From Symbiodinium natans (taxonomy: Eukaryota > Sar > Dinophyceae > Suessiales > Symbiodiniaceae), in contig CAJNDS010002341.1 of NCBI GenBank assembly GCA_905221605.1, positions 237,083 to 301,082 on the forward strand: a stretch of DNA of 64,000 nt, given 5' to 3'. The number at the start of each line of letters is the position of its first letter. Position 1 is the stretch's first letter. The position numbers and the translations under genes were made by a program. Shown in pieces: positions 13,860 through 24,360 of this stretch. Below the pieces are notes generated by a model that worked only from the letters and a program-made list of their open reading frames with translations, ran no database searches and had not been told where the DNA came from.

Positions 13860-14292
13860 GCAGCGGTTGATTATACACATGCTTCTTCCGTATCGCGTCT
13901 ACCAACATGCAACCGCTTTAAGGGGGTGGATTTTACACGCGGTCCTTCCCTGTCGTCTACTTCCCACATGCAACCGCTTGAGGGGGTTCGGGTTGATTAT
14001 ACACATGGTCTTTCCGCGGATTCTATACATGGTTCTTCCCTGTCCTCTACTTCCCACATGCAACCGCTGCCAGGGGGTGGAATATACACATGCTTCTTCC
14101 CTATCGCGAACTACCCACACGCAACCGCTTTAAGGATGTGGATTTTACACGTGGTCCTTCCCTGCCGTCTCACATGCACCCGCCCGAGGGGTGGATTTTT
14201 AAGCGTGGTCCTTCCCTGGATTTTACACATGCTCCTTCCCTGTGGTATACTTCCCACATGCAAGCGCTTGAGGGGGGTGGAATTTTAACATG
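13860..14292 (+). repeat. central minisatellite
   Basis: Six degenerate units of about 60-90 bp, each marked by ACATGCAACCGCTTGAGGGG-like and GGTCCTTCCCTG-like phrases (near 13906, 13966, 14057, 14117, 14172, 14256). It is bracketed by two mutually inverted short-unit arrays. Confidence 0.9.
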
Positions 14293-14374
14293 ATCCTAAC
14301 CCTCAAGCCTAAACCGTCAAGCCGGCAACGGCTGAGAAGGGACCGGTGCCCGTTTCCTCCCATGTTGGCTTTTG

Positions 14375-14555
14375 GTTTCTGATTCGGTGAGCTAGTCCCT
14401 GATTCGGAAAATGTAGTTTCTGATTCGGGCATCGTAGTTCTTGATTCGGGGACTGGGAAGTTTCCGATTCGGTTCTTTTAGTTTCTGATTCGGTCCTTTA
14501 AGTTCCTGATTCGTAGTTCCTGATTCGGGCGTAGTTCCTGACTCGGTATTTGTTC
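14375..14555 (-). repeat. short-unit array inverted relative to 13575-13812
   Basis: About nine copies of a unit with core CTGATTCGG plus TAGTT. This is the reverse complement of the GAATCGG/AACTA core in the left array, so the cluster is an imperfect large inverted repeat. Confidence 0.88.
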
Positions 14556-14560
14556 TCTGC

Positions 14561-16076
14561 CTGAGCAGTAGCCTCAGCAGTTTGGCTATGTGGCCAAGTG
14601 GAATGTGGAATAGCAATGTGTTGGGCAGCCAACCGGATTTGTGCTGTAACTGCCGCCTCTGGCCTGCGGAGACTCCTCCACCACGGTGGCCAGTCCGTCC
14701 TGGCAGTTTCTCGGAACCTTCAATGTTTGCACACGTTGCCTAAAGCTCAGCTGCATGCACGAGTTGTGGCTCGAACAACAGTTGCAAGAGGGGAAGCAGC
14801 CACCCAGGCGTGCTTCTGAAGCTTGGAAACGGCATTCAAACAGCCAGAGCTGCCGGCTGCTGCGGAGCTGCAACTGGGATGTGGAGCACCACCTGTGCAC
14901 CTGACGACGCGAACATCCTTTCCGCAGGACGGCCCACTGCAATGAAAACTGTGTCTTGCCTGGGTACTGTCCTCCAGGGGTATAAAGCCCCTCCATGGCA
15001 GGATTCCAGCGCGAATATGAGCGCTTTCGCTCACGCTTTTCAAGAATGAACAACACGTACCCTGGAATGCGATAATGCAATGTAGCGCTTTTTGTTGAGG
15101 CAACAATGCTGACTCAAAATTCGATACCTCAGTGCTCTTGAGCCTGGCGGGGCACCTTCATGTCGCCCATGTCATGTCATACCGTCTGGGCAGATTGCCT
15201 TTCTTGATATGGGCCCCGTAGTACCGTCGGCGATGCCGGAACCTTTCGGAATGGATCACGCGCAACAGAATCAAACAGTGTCCTCATTCTACTTGGGCAC
15301 GCTGACCATGCCGCTTCCTATGTCTCAAGAAAACTCACCAATCTAATGGCAATCCCGGTGGCTGCTGCGGAGCAGGAAGGCAGCTCCATCTCTGGCTGCT
15401 GCAAGCGTTTCAATCGTTTGTATGCCTGGCTGGAGCATGCAAACGCACGCAGCAGTACTAGCCCAGCAGTTGCCAAACCTTGAGCATCCATTGGCCTCCA
15501 TGATCTCCTCCATCGTGTTGAGGAATCCGCAAGCCACGTGTGATGTGCGCTGCGGACCTGTCACTACCGCTTCCAGAAGCACTGCCGGAAGCACTGCTCG
15601 CAGCTCCAACCGAGTCGCAGGCCAGGCCGCGGGAAGGCGGGCAGCAGCGTCCGCAGCCAGCCAAAGCAACCCGTGCCCTTACCCTGACGAGGAGAAAAAA
15701 GCTCAGCCGCACTCAGCTGCATTTTCGTGTGCTCAAGCGAAGCCTCCCACTTGGCCCATTCCGAGGCAATGCGCTCGTCCTCAAGCTCCCGGGCCATTGC
15801 CACCCATCGGTCCTCAGCCTCAGACCAGGCACCAAGGGAGAGGGTGCTCCGAAAACACTGGCCGCCGGGCCTTTTCGAGTTCCATGTCTTCCTCCCAGGA
15901 TGCGGAAATGCCCATACATTCGTGCCGAAAATATAAATTGAATGAGCTTTCCCATCTCGCACCTGCTGGAGGCTCTCGATGTAATCGGTCACGCAAGAAG
16001 GTGGCCAGGCCCCCTCGATGGCCTCCTGTCTGCAGCAGAACAACCCCAGAAAGCCAGAGTACAGCGCAAAGAGAAA
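14561..16076. other. no gene seen
   Basis: Overlapping ORFs on both strands cover 14586-16286 but none shows a recognisable domain and they shadow each other. Confidence 0.5.
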
Positions 16077-16138
16077 GCGAGCGAGAGAGAGAGAGAGAGA
16101 ACAACAAAACAGAGAGAGAGAGAGAAAAAAAAAAAAAG
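16077..16138 (+). repeat. (GA)n / poly-A microsatellite
   Basis: GA dinucleotide runs interrupted by AACAACAAAAC, ending in a run of 13 A. Confidence 0.92.
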
Positions 16139-16551
16139 CAAGCGCGATGTCTGTATATATGCGTGTGTGATGTCCGCAGGTACATTGCTTGCTGTATAAA
16201 TATTCTCGATGTAGATACATGTGTATATATACATAGCATACGAAGGACGCAACGCAGTAGAATCTTAGTATAGCATGCCTCAACATGTGTAATCTGAAGC
16301 AGGTATCTAGAACATCTGAAGCGAAACTACATGGACCACGGGTGATGGGTTGCCGTGGTGTTTTGTTGTGTGAAACCGTACGTTTTACCTGGGTTTGGCA
16401 CGACTCCTCAATAATCCGTCTTCAGGATGTACAAAAAATCTACATCACTTTCTTCTAAATTCTTACTGTTACGTTGTCTTTCGGTTTCTGAGATTGAGTG
16501 TGTTAGGCCGGAGTGTAAACCCTTAAAGGTCAAGTCCGCAGCCCGTAGAGA

Positions 16552-16830
16552 AACAAAAACACTGTAAATGCCGGTGTTTTGGGCATGGTCGCCAAAGGCA
16601 AGGACGCTTGTGAATGCTTTTCTTATTCCACATCCTTGTGCAATATGTTGTACAAAGTGGCAAAAATGCTGTAAATACCAGTGTTTTGGGCGTAAGTACC
16701 AGTGTTTTGGGCATGGTCGCAAAACGCATGGATGCTTGTGACAACGTGTCTTGTTCCACAACCTCGCGCGGTATGTTGTACACACTGACGAAAACGCTGT
16801 AAATACCAGTGTTTTGGGCATGGATGCAAT
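16552..16830. repeat. tandem minisatellite, about 115-130 bp unit
   Basis: Three units share the phrase CTGTAAATACCAGTGTTTTG (about 16563, 16670, 16797) and a following GGGCATGG segment. The second unit contains a short internal reduplication at about 16692. Confidence 0.85.
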
Positions 16831-16846
16831 ATGAATGATGTTCTTA

Positions 16847-16915
16847 TCCCGCCCCCCCACCCCCACCCCCTCCTACCCCCAACCCCCCCCAACCCCCCCC
16901 AACCCCCCCCCTGAG
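16847..16915 (+). repeat. poly-C tract
   Basis: About 70 bp of C7-C8 runs separated by single A/T bases. The minus strand is G-rich and could form quadruplexes. Confidence 0.9.
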
Positions 16916-17214
16916 TCCATAAACCTTGGCAACAGCCCTGAAATGCCGGAAACCTCGCGGCAACCCAACACGAGTGGTCCAACTACATATGCCCGACTGG
17001 GGGAAGCAAACACAGCAGAAGGGCGACTTACAAAAAAAGCAGGTTCCGCCAGACCTAAAAGAAAGACGGGACACTGTAGCACACATTCCCATCCGTCGTA
17101 CACAAAAACAACATGTTCACACTAATCTCTCTCTGTATGTGTATATAATATGTATATGCAATGTATATGTATACAGCGATGTACATATGTAATCATTCAT
17201 GCATTTCTACGTGT

Positions 17215-17885
17215 CTACATTTATCCTCCACTCTTTCCTTCCTTACTTCCTGGCGCGGGGAGTGCGTGTTTTTTGCTGATTCTTCTAGTCTTCATGTCCT
17301 TCCTGTTTTCTTTATGTCGTTGTGTTGCTCTTTGTTTCTTTCTTCCTGCCTGTCTGTACTTCCTTATTCTGTCTTTCCTTCTCTTTACGCTCTCTCTTGC
17401 TATCGCTGTTTCGTTCCTTCTGGCTTCCTTCTTTCCTTCTTTCCCTGTATCGTTCGGCCCGGGCATGTCCTGATTTCTTTAATGTATGTTCTATCGTTTG
17501 CTTGTCTAGTTCTTTCATTTGTTCTTTATTTCTGCCTTGCTGTGTTCCGTCTTTCTTCTGTCTTTCTTTCGCTTCTGGTTTTTCCCTCAGGTATCTTTTT
17601 GTCGTCTTTCTCGCTTTCTAGGTGCTTTTTCTGTTTTTCTGCCAGTCTTTCTTTTGTTCCCTCTTGCTTTCTGGTTTTCTTTGCTTGTCCTTCTTTCTGT
17701 CGTTCTTGCTTTCTTTCTTTATGTCTTTCTTGACTTCTTTAATTTATCTATCTGCTGATCTTTCCGTTTCTTTTGGTAGTTCTCACTATTTCTCGCTTTC
17801 TGGTTTATTTGGTCTGTCTTTCTTGCGTGCTCTCTTGCCGTCTTCTGGTTTTCTTTATGTCTATCTCTTGTTCTTTCTGTCCAAC
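17215..17885 (+). repeat. polypyrimidine tract, CTTT-rich
   Basis: About 660 bp dominated by TTCC/CTTT steps on the + strand. It gives apparent Leu/Phe/Ser-rich ORFs on one strand and Lys/Glu/Arg-rich ORFs on the other. No real gene is supported. Confidence 0.9.
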
Positions 17886-20800
17886 TAAAAAAACACCCTC
17901 AGATAATTTTCCGATTCCTTCGTGGTGCCTGTACATGTATACGTGGGAACACAAGCAGCCAGCTGCCCGTAACACATCTACAAGGAAGACTCTTCCGCAT
18001 GGCTCCTCGTCCGTGCAAGTCGTAGATGGTGTCCACGCGATATGTGACCTGCTGCTCATGTTCCGCGGCGTGCTTGGCTCCTCGAGCGCTGTAAACAGTG
18101 ACAACCTTCGCGCAAGATCCCAACTTCGCCGGCCTTCCCGGCAGAGGCCAACTCCTCTTCGGCTTTGGCGACCTGACAGAGGTGCTTGTCGGCGCATCAA
18201 GGCAACAAGTTGTAGCAAGGAAAAAGTCGGGGCACTCGGGAGGCCAAGCGCAAGCTGGCATGCAAACCTAATGCTCTAAGCCCTTGCACAAATAGATTAC
18301 CGCAGCACGCCAGAACTCGAAACCTTCCAACTCAACAAGACAACGAGACGGCGTTCTAGCAGAGCATGTGGAGACCCAGCATCCTACACATGCGATCGCA
18401 TCAATCATCCCCGTCTCAACGCCAATGCCTCCCCCGCCTCCAAAGCAGAGGTCAGCTGATGTAATCCTTCGTCGGCCTTTCCGGCACAACACGCGCTGCC
18501 TGTCTACAAGTGCGACTTGAGAAACTCCAATCCCTGACCAAGCAGAGCTTATGTGCAAATGATGATCTTCACCAATTTCGATTCTGGCTGCTCCCGGCAA
18601 AAACCTAGGAAAGAACCACTCAATCTTGCAAAGCACTCTTTGTGGGTGCGTCATCAGGGTAGGCTCGCAGGAATTACCAGTGAGCAAATAATCTCGGCAC
18701 CAGCAAGCTGTGCAGACAGAAGCACAGCCTGCTGGACTAACAAGGCAATACGACCTGTATTGTTTGGAACTCCGGAAAATGCTGCTAGTTGTTTTGCGAA
18801 GGCTTCTCAGCAAGACCTACCATGCGGTGTACAAGGCTTCAGGGTTAGAGGGGTGGGGCCTAGGGGTGTCCGGTGAATTTATGGGGCTGGGGGGTCAGGG
18901 GTTTTCGGGATTTTGTGCGCAGGTTGCCTTGCGAAGTGCTCGGAACATCCAAAGTCTTAGCAGGGGGAGACTTTTCGGCTCCTCGGGCCTCTTTGGTAGA
19001 GTCTTTAAATCCCGCCTCTCTAAGGGGAGTCAGAGTTTTCGAGAGCGTCCATCATGTCAAGTTCTGACAAGGACAGACTCTGCGGCCCCGTCCGGCCCCT
19101 CAATTGTCGTAAGCACGGCATCTGCAAACCCAACACGCGTGCACTCGCCCCGGAGACGCATGATACACCCCCAACCCCGAGACCCCTCACCCCGGGTACA
19201 CCCCCGACACCTTCACACCCCACCTTTACGTTGGGTGCACAGGGCTTGTTATACACAACCGCCGCCTCGACGAAAGAAGCCTCTGTCTTGCGTCCGAGCG
19301 GCCTGTTCCTCTGCGTGCATCGACACATCCTCGCACTCATATTGCGATTTGGAGCACAGCCACTGAAACCAACCTGTAGCACTTACATCCACTGCGAACA
19401 AAGCCTTCTGTTGCTTCGCCGGCTTGGCCTTGGAGCTTGCGAGAAAGGTCACTGCGAAATGTTGCTTACATCGTGTTCTCTGCAAGTGGCCTCACTGGAG
19501 CGGAGGAGCTTCTCCAGTTCGGTTTTGGGATCCTTGTCATCTGAACATGATACATCATGCCATCATTCCCTTCAACGTGAGCAGTGCACTAGGCCAATAA
19601 CCACTGCAGCTGACTTCGCAGCGATTGGAGTGGTGAAATGTGTCGCCTCAGCTTTGGATATTCTGCACTTCAAAATCAGTCACGCACACGCAGACACTCA
19701 TCACTCAGAACTGGACCAGCTTTGAGTCCACTGTAGCCGACAGCGTTTGATGCACCGAAGAGGTGGTCCCAAGCAGCCGTCTCTGGCACTGGCTCCTGGC
19801 CCCGAGTTGCATCCTCATTGAGCCTCCCGCTTGCGAAGCCAAGCGAAGCAACATCGTTTTTTCATCGACATCATCGCACAGCAGCGCCGCAAATGTGTTG
19901 CAAAATGGCCTTGTCCATGCAGCTGTCCGGCGGCATAGACGACATGCCTATTTGGACCCTGCGGCAGTTGATCATAGCGGATGCGATGCAGTGTGTGCAC
20001 GACAGTGCCGCTTCCTGCCTGATTTGGCAGCCGTGCGGCCACCACCTTCACCGGTGGAAAGACGATCACCTTCGGATGACTGAAATTACGTGCATTTATG
20101 GTACGCTTCGCCTCAAGGCTCGAGTCGTATATCATCTGCACAGGCCTTCGTGCATGGCATAGCCGCCAATGCAACACACTCTGACGCACGAGTGCATGCC
20201 TCACAGTGTCACACATGAATACAAGCGCAGATTTCTGAAATGTCCGGAAACCCCAAAGCTCAGAATCTGACCGACCGATAGTTCCAGGATCGCGCATCCT
20301 GTCGTCGGCAGCTGTGGATACCAATCGTTGCCATCATTGGAACGCCCTTCTGCATTTCGATCACATACCTTGCTGAGCACCTAGATACACGGACGGAAGG
20401 CAATGGCAACATTCCCAAATGTGGCACTAGTGACCCCTCTGGCTTTGATCAGAATGTACTTTGCTGAGAAGTCAACATGTGCTTTTTCCTGTAATCAGAC
20501 CTGTATAATTCTAGTCTAGTAGCAGGCCCTGAGCCGAAAAGGCTATACACACCAAGCTATACCAGGCGACGTGTGGCGCTTAACCGGGGGTCTGGGCTTC
20601 AGCTACGCTCCGAGGGCCAAGGGTGCCCCTCTATGAAGCTGGCCAGCTGACAGTGGCGCCCCCACAACTCTCGAGACAACTCTACAGTCGCTGCGCCCTT
20701 GCAGCAGTACAAGAGCAAGTGCAGTCTCCAAGGGTCACTTGCGTCTTGTGTTTTTGGGTCACTTGCATTTTTGTTTGGGTCGCTTGCGTCACTTGCGAGA

Positions 20801-21198
20801 CCGGTCCCTCAGAGCCTCATACCCGAGACCTACCTCAAGAAGCCCCAAGCCAAAAGAAACAGCATGAACCAATCCCAAACCCACCCTCAAACTCAAACCT
20901 AGTGGGATGAAGCCCAACTCACCATTCTGGATCCAACAGATTGGTCACATGATGTCATCATCGCTTTGTACCTTCGTCCGCGGATGTCCGCGATGCCACC
21001 TACGCTGAAGTACATGTTGAAAGCCGACGGATGCCTTCCCACACCTTTGTTCTGGACCACTTGGAGGCAGGCCATTGCTGGCCAGGTAAGCAAATGCCAG
21101 TGCTAGTTGCTGGCAGGGCCTGCGTTTTGCAGGTCCCTTGTCGCGCAAAAGAGGGTGGCTTAAGTGAATTGAGACGTTTATCCCTCGTGGGGCTAATA
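17886..21198. other. no gene seen
   Basis: Mixed sequence with G-rich then C-rich patches (18845-19210) and a small tandem of about 25 bp near 20735-20800 (TTGGGTCACTTGC-like). No supported coding region. Confidence 0.5.
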
Positions 21199-22189
21199 GT
21201 CCCACAGTTTAATAGCGTGCTTTGGGACAATTTCATGGAAAACGACAAACCCTGTGCTGTTTGTTGTTCTTTCAGCACGTGGGACGATTTTATTGAAAAT
21301 GAGAGGCCCTGTGCCGTTTGCGGGAAGGAACGCGATTCGCAACAGTTCCCCGCCAAAACTGAGGGTTTAAACATCCACCCAAGCGGAAAAGGAACGCAAA
21401 GGAACCGTCCATCTGGAAATCCCCCAAGTGGGGAAGGCGTTCCATTTTTCCCGCGGTGGGACAATAGAATTATTCTAGTGGTCTCCAGTCCTTTCGTGAA
21501 TACGATGCTTCCAGTACTACAAACAGTCCATAAGTGTATAAAACTAATTGTAGCCGGGCCGCAGGCCGTCCCAAAGCACGCTATTAAACTGTGGGACGAT
21601 TTCATTGAAAATACCATGGGGCCCGAGCTAGTTTCGAAGCTTTGTGACCAAAATGTTGCCAGGCCTTGGAACTAGTTTTGGTGCGAGCTATTTGCTCAGC
21701 TTTGTGACCAAAAATCTTGTCATTGTCGTTTTCCATGAAATCGTCCCAAAGGACGCGATTAAACTGTGGGAGGACGATTTCATTGAAAATACTATGGGGC
21801 CTGGTTATATTATTAGAAATCCCAATGCGGGGGTGAGGCCGTTGGGAACATTGTTTTGGAGTCCCCAGGGTTTGTCGTATGTCCCCTCCCTTGGTGCTCG
21901 TAGGGCTTCAAAGTACTACGGTTTTACATACGACAAGCAATTTCTCCCCGCAGAAAAGGGAAACATCTCAATTATTAATCTCCAACAACAGGACAAAAGG
22001 AACGCCAGAAACTGGCCTGCGGCACGTCTTCGGCTACTAGTGGTCTCCAGTCCTTTCGTGAATACGATGCTTCCAGTACTACCAACAGTCTATAAGTAAA
22101 ATAGGTACGGCAAAATTAATTGTAGCCGGGCCGCAGGCCGTCCCAAAGCACGCTATTAAACTGTGGGACGATGTCATTGAAAATACCAT
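21199..22189. repeat. fold-back repeat family bordering Element I
   Basis: A 30-bp segment starting GTCCCACAGTTTAATAGCGT (21199-21228) occurs exactly inverted at 21568-21597 and 22140-22169. A longer inverted copy of about 50 bp lies at 21719-21770. Fragments of the same family recur at 38959-39150. It looks like a MITE-like or fold-back element. No ORF was recognised. Confidence 0.85.
22107..22189 (+). repeat. 83-bp direct repeat abutting the left end of Element I
   Basis: Matches 38959-39039 except for a 2-bp deletion there. Its inner edge touches the spliced-leader relic. The position fits a long target-site duplication, but the sequence also belongs to the neighbouring fold-back family. 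Confidence 0.85.
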
Positions 22190-22206
22190 AGCCATTTTGG
22201 CTCAAG
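22185..22206 (+). other. dinoflagellate spliced-leader relic at the 5' end of Element I
   Basis: 21 of 22 positions match the canonical dinoflagellate spliced leader; the invariant CCATTTTGGCTCAAG portion is perfect. The single mismatch (A for G) lies in the first five bases, where the leader start (ACCGT) overlaps the host repeat end (ACCAT). The next bases, GCTCCAGG, match sequence directly after an AG acceptor at 38825-38826 in the same element. This supports an origin from a trans-spliced RNA. Confidence 0.9.
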
Positions 22207-22954
22207 GCTCCAGGACGTGCAGGCAGCAGCTCAGCAATCTTTTTCAAACAACACTTGAACTAACTTCCGGAAGCCTCCGTAGCCGTCCTGCGAGCCATGG
22301 AATGGGAGGACATCGCAAATGCCCCCCCCCCTTCTGCATCGCATATGCCTCTGCTGACAGATTACATGGCCTTGTCGCTTGCTGCACCGCAATGCACTGC
22401 ACAAGCTTTCAAGATTTTCACATCCTGCAGGTACTCTCCGAGAATTCGCATGACTCGGAGATCCCATCGCAGATGGGACAGCAAAGAGCGGCAGGCCCGC
22501 CCATTGCATGCACGCAGCGCAGCGCACTGCCAATGGCAAATTTTTTGCCCAGCACAAGGCTGCCTACCCTAGCCTCGCATTGGCGCCCGCCAGGCACTGC
22601 CGATGAAGATGGTCCCGCAGGAGACAGCAGCACACTGCAACGTCAGGCGCCCAGCGGTGTTTTACGCACCTGAACTGCCCGCAAGGCACTGCTAGCACAG
22701 CTATTGTTTCCTTGCATCGCATTTGCAACATATTTCTGCACCGCACTGCAACGCACTTGCAAGTTTAATTCTGGGTTCCCGCAGCCTTCGCTGCTCTCTC
22801 TCTACTGCAATCTCGCTTTCGCTTGCTAGGATGGGTCCCGCCTCGATCTCTGCATATCTCCCCCTCCCCAACAAAAGATCGCATGTAAGCACTAGCGTAC
22901 GCATTTTCACCTGATTGCACTGTACTTTTTTCTGCAGACAAGTATTGTTCAGCC
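22207..22954 (+). other. 5' leader of Element I
   Basis: No convincing protein. It contains many GCA/TGC steps typical of this element. A short ATG ORF (22297-22572) exists but has no recognised domain. Confidence 0.5.
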
Positions 22955-24163
22955 ATGTCCGACGCTGTAGCAGATCATGCCGCAGACAGCGCAGTGGCCG
23001 AAGCCTGGCAGAAGATTCTGTCGCAAACAGACGCCGACTTGCGGCAGAGCATCTTGCAGCTGCCCTCCGCGCAGCAACAAAGGATAGTTTTCATGGCACT
23101 GCAATGCGTCTCCGGCGCCGCACAGCAAGCTGAGGACCACCTGCCAACCTGGCGCAATGGCACCGAGGCTTTTTGGCGACGTGTTGAAGGCCAGCGCAGC
23201 ACCGCACCGCCCACAGCCAGCAAGAACAAGGCCATGCCTCCTGGCAAACAGCCCGTGTCTGCACTGCCTCCGGCAAAAGCCCCGCCGCCGGCTTTGGACA
23301 CTGCAGACGCACCGCCGAAGATGGATCCAGGCCTGCAAACCGTTTTGGCAGGCATGATGTCGGAGCTGCGTGACCTACGAGCGCAGCGCAGCACGGGCTC
23401 CGGATCAAGCTCCGGCAAGGGCATTGAGTACGAGCCGCGGCCACCGAAGCCGCAAGCACAGCCGGGGCCTCCGCCTACACTCACTGCGCCGCCTCAGCCG
23501 CCGCCCAAGTCCCCGGCGCCACCTGCAGCCGCCAAAGACGCTGCGCCGCGGCAGGCCCAGCATCGGCAGCCGCTCTCCGAGGCGGCGCCACCGAAGAAGC
23601 CACCGCTGTCAGAAGCAGCGCCGCCAAAGAAGCCCCCTGTGCCTGCACCGCCCAGAAAAGCATGGGCGGATGAGCCGCATGTGCAGCCGGCAAAGCCGAG
23701 CAAGTTCCCTACAGCGGAACCCAGCGCAGCACCGCACGGCCCCGCACTGCAAGGCACCGCTGAGGCAGCAGCCCCATCCCGCGCAGCACCGTCGGCCATC
23801 ATCGAGCCGCCGGATGGGAGGGGCCCGGGTGTCCCCTCCCACCACATGCACAGCACCGCGCCGCACGGCATCAAGCCTGGATGGGAGCCAGCACTGCCCG
23901 CCTTGTGCATGGGCAAGATTTTCTTCACGGCGGATGGCCGCCCCTGGTGCCGCCATCCGCAGCGCGGCAACCTTATGTGCTGTGTGCGCTGCAAAGACCC
24001 GCACTGCGCATATGATGGCAATGCACCGTGCAATTTTCCAATTAAGCTTCCATTTGAAATGGACACGCACCGCTCCCACAGGTGCAGTCAGTGCATGGCA
24101 GCGCACAACGCACAGCACGGCAAACCAAGTGTGCAGCCCTTGGACAGCCCGCTCGACAAGTGA
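22955..24163 (+). CDS. Element I first ORF: Pro/Ala-rich protein with C-terminal Cys/His cluster
   Basis: 402 residues from an ATG in good context. Residues 1-65 look helical. Residues 90-310 are very rich in Pro, Ala and Lys and probably disordered. Residues about 325-390 carry a conserved-looking Cys/His cluster (C..C near CCVRC, then C, then H...C..C near HRCSQC), which suggests zinc binding. By position it could be a nucleic-acid binding or capsid-like protein of the element, but no family is recognised. It is followed after 197 bp by the recombinase ORF in another frame. Confidence 0.6.
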   Translation: MSDAVADHAADSAVAEAWQKILSQTDADLRQSILQLPSAQQQRIVFMALQCVSGAAQQAEDHLPTWRNGTEAFWRRVEGQRSTAPPTASKNKAMPPGKQPVSALPPAKAPPPALDTADAPPKMDPGLQTVLAGMMSELRDLRAQRSTGSGSSSGKGIEYEPRPPKPQAQPGPPPTLTAPPQPPPKSPAPPAAAKDAAPRQAQHRQPLSEAAPPKKPPLSEAAPPKKPPVPAPPRKAWADEPHVQPAKPSKFPTAEPSAAPHGPALQGTAEAAAPSRAAPSAIIEPPDGRGPGVPSHHMHSTAPHGIKPGWEPALPALCMGKIFFTADGRPWCRHPQRGNLMCCVRCKDPHCAYDGNAPCNFPIKLPFEMDTHRSHRCSQCMAAHNAQHGKPSVQPLDSPLDK

Positions 24164-24360
24164 GCACACTGCACCGCACCGCACTGCACTGCAACCTTTG
24201 TTTTGCCCGGCTGCACCGCGCAGCGCAGCACCGCATTTCTTTTTCGCTCGCAAGCAGATAAGCTGCACCATTTGCAGCATTTGCATCACCTGGCGCATCT
24301 CAGGGACGAAAAAAGGAGTTGAGCTCGCAATGCAAAGCCCGCAAGCGCCTTTTAGCCCGC

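Noticed and set aside
13575-14555. CRISPR-like regular repeats
   Set aside because: Units are degenerate and short-spaced, there are no unique equal-length spacers, no cas genes, and the genome is eukaryotic.
14586-16286. Overlapping ORFs of 130-280 aa on both strands
   Set aside because: No recognisable domains, mutual shadowing and low-complexity ends; not distinguishable from chance.
17161-17733. 190-aa Leu/Ser/Phe-rich membrane-like ORF
   Set aside because: Composition is dictated by the polypyrimidine tract, which also opens the other frames.
22297-22572. 92-codon ATG ORF near the 5' end of Element I
   Set aside because: No domain or coding signature; overlaps equally open frames in GCA-rich sequence.
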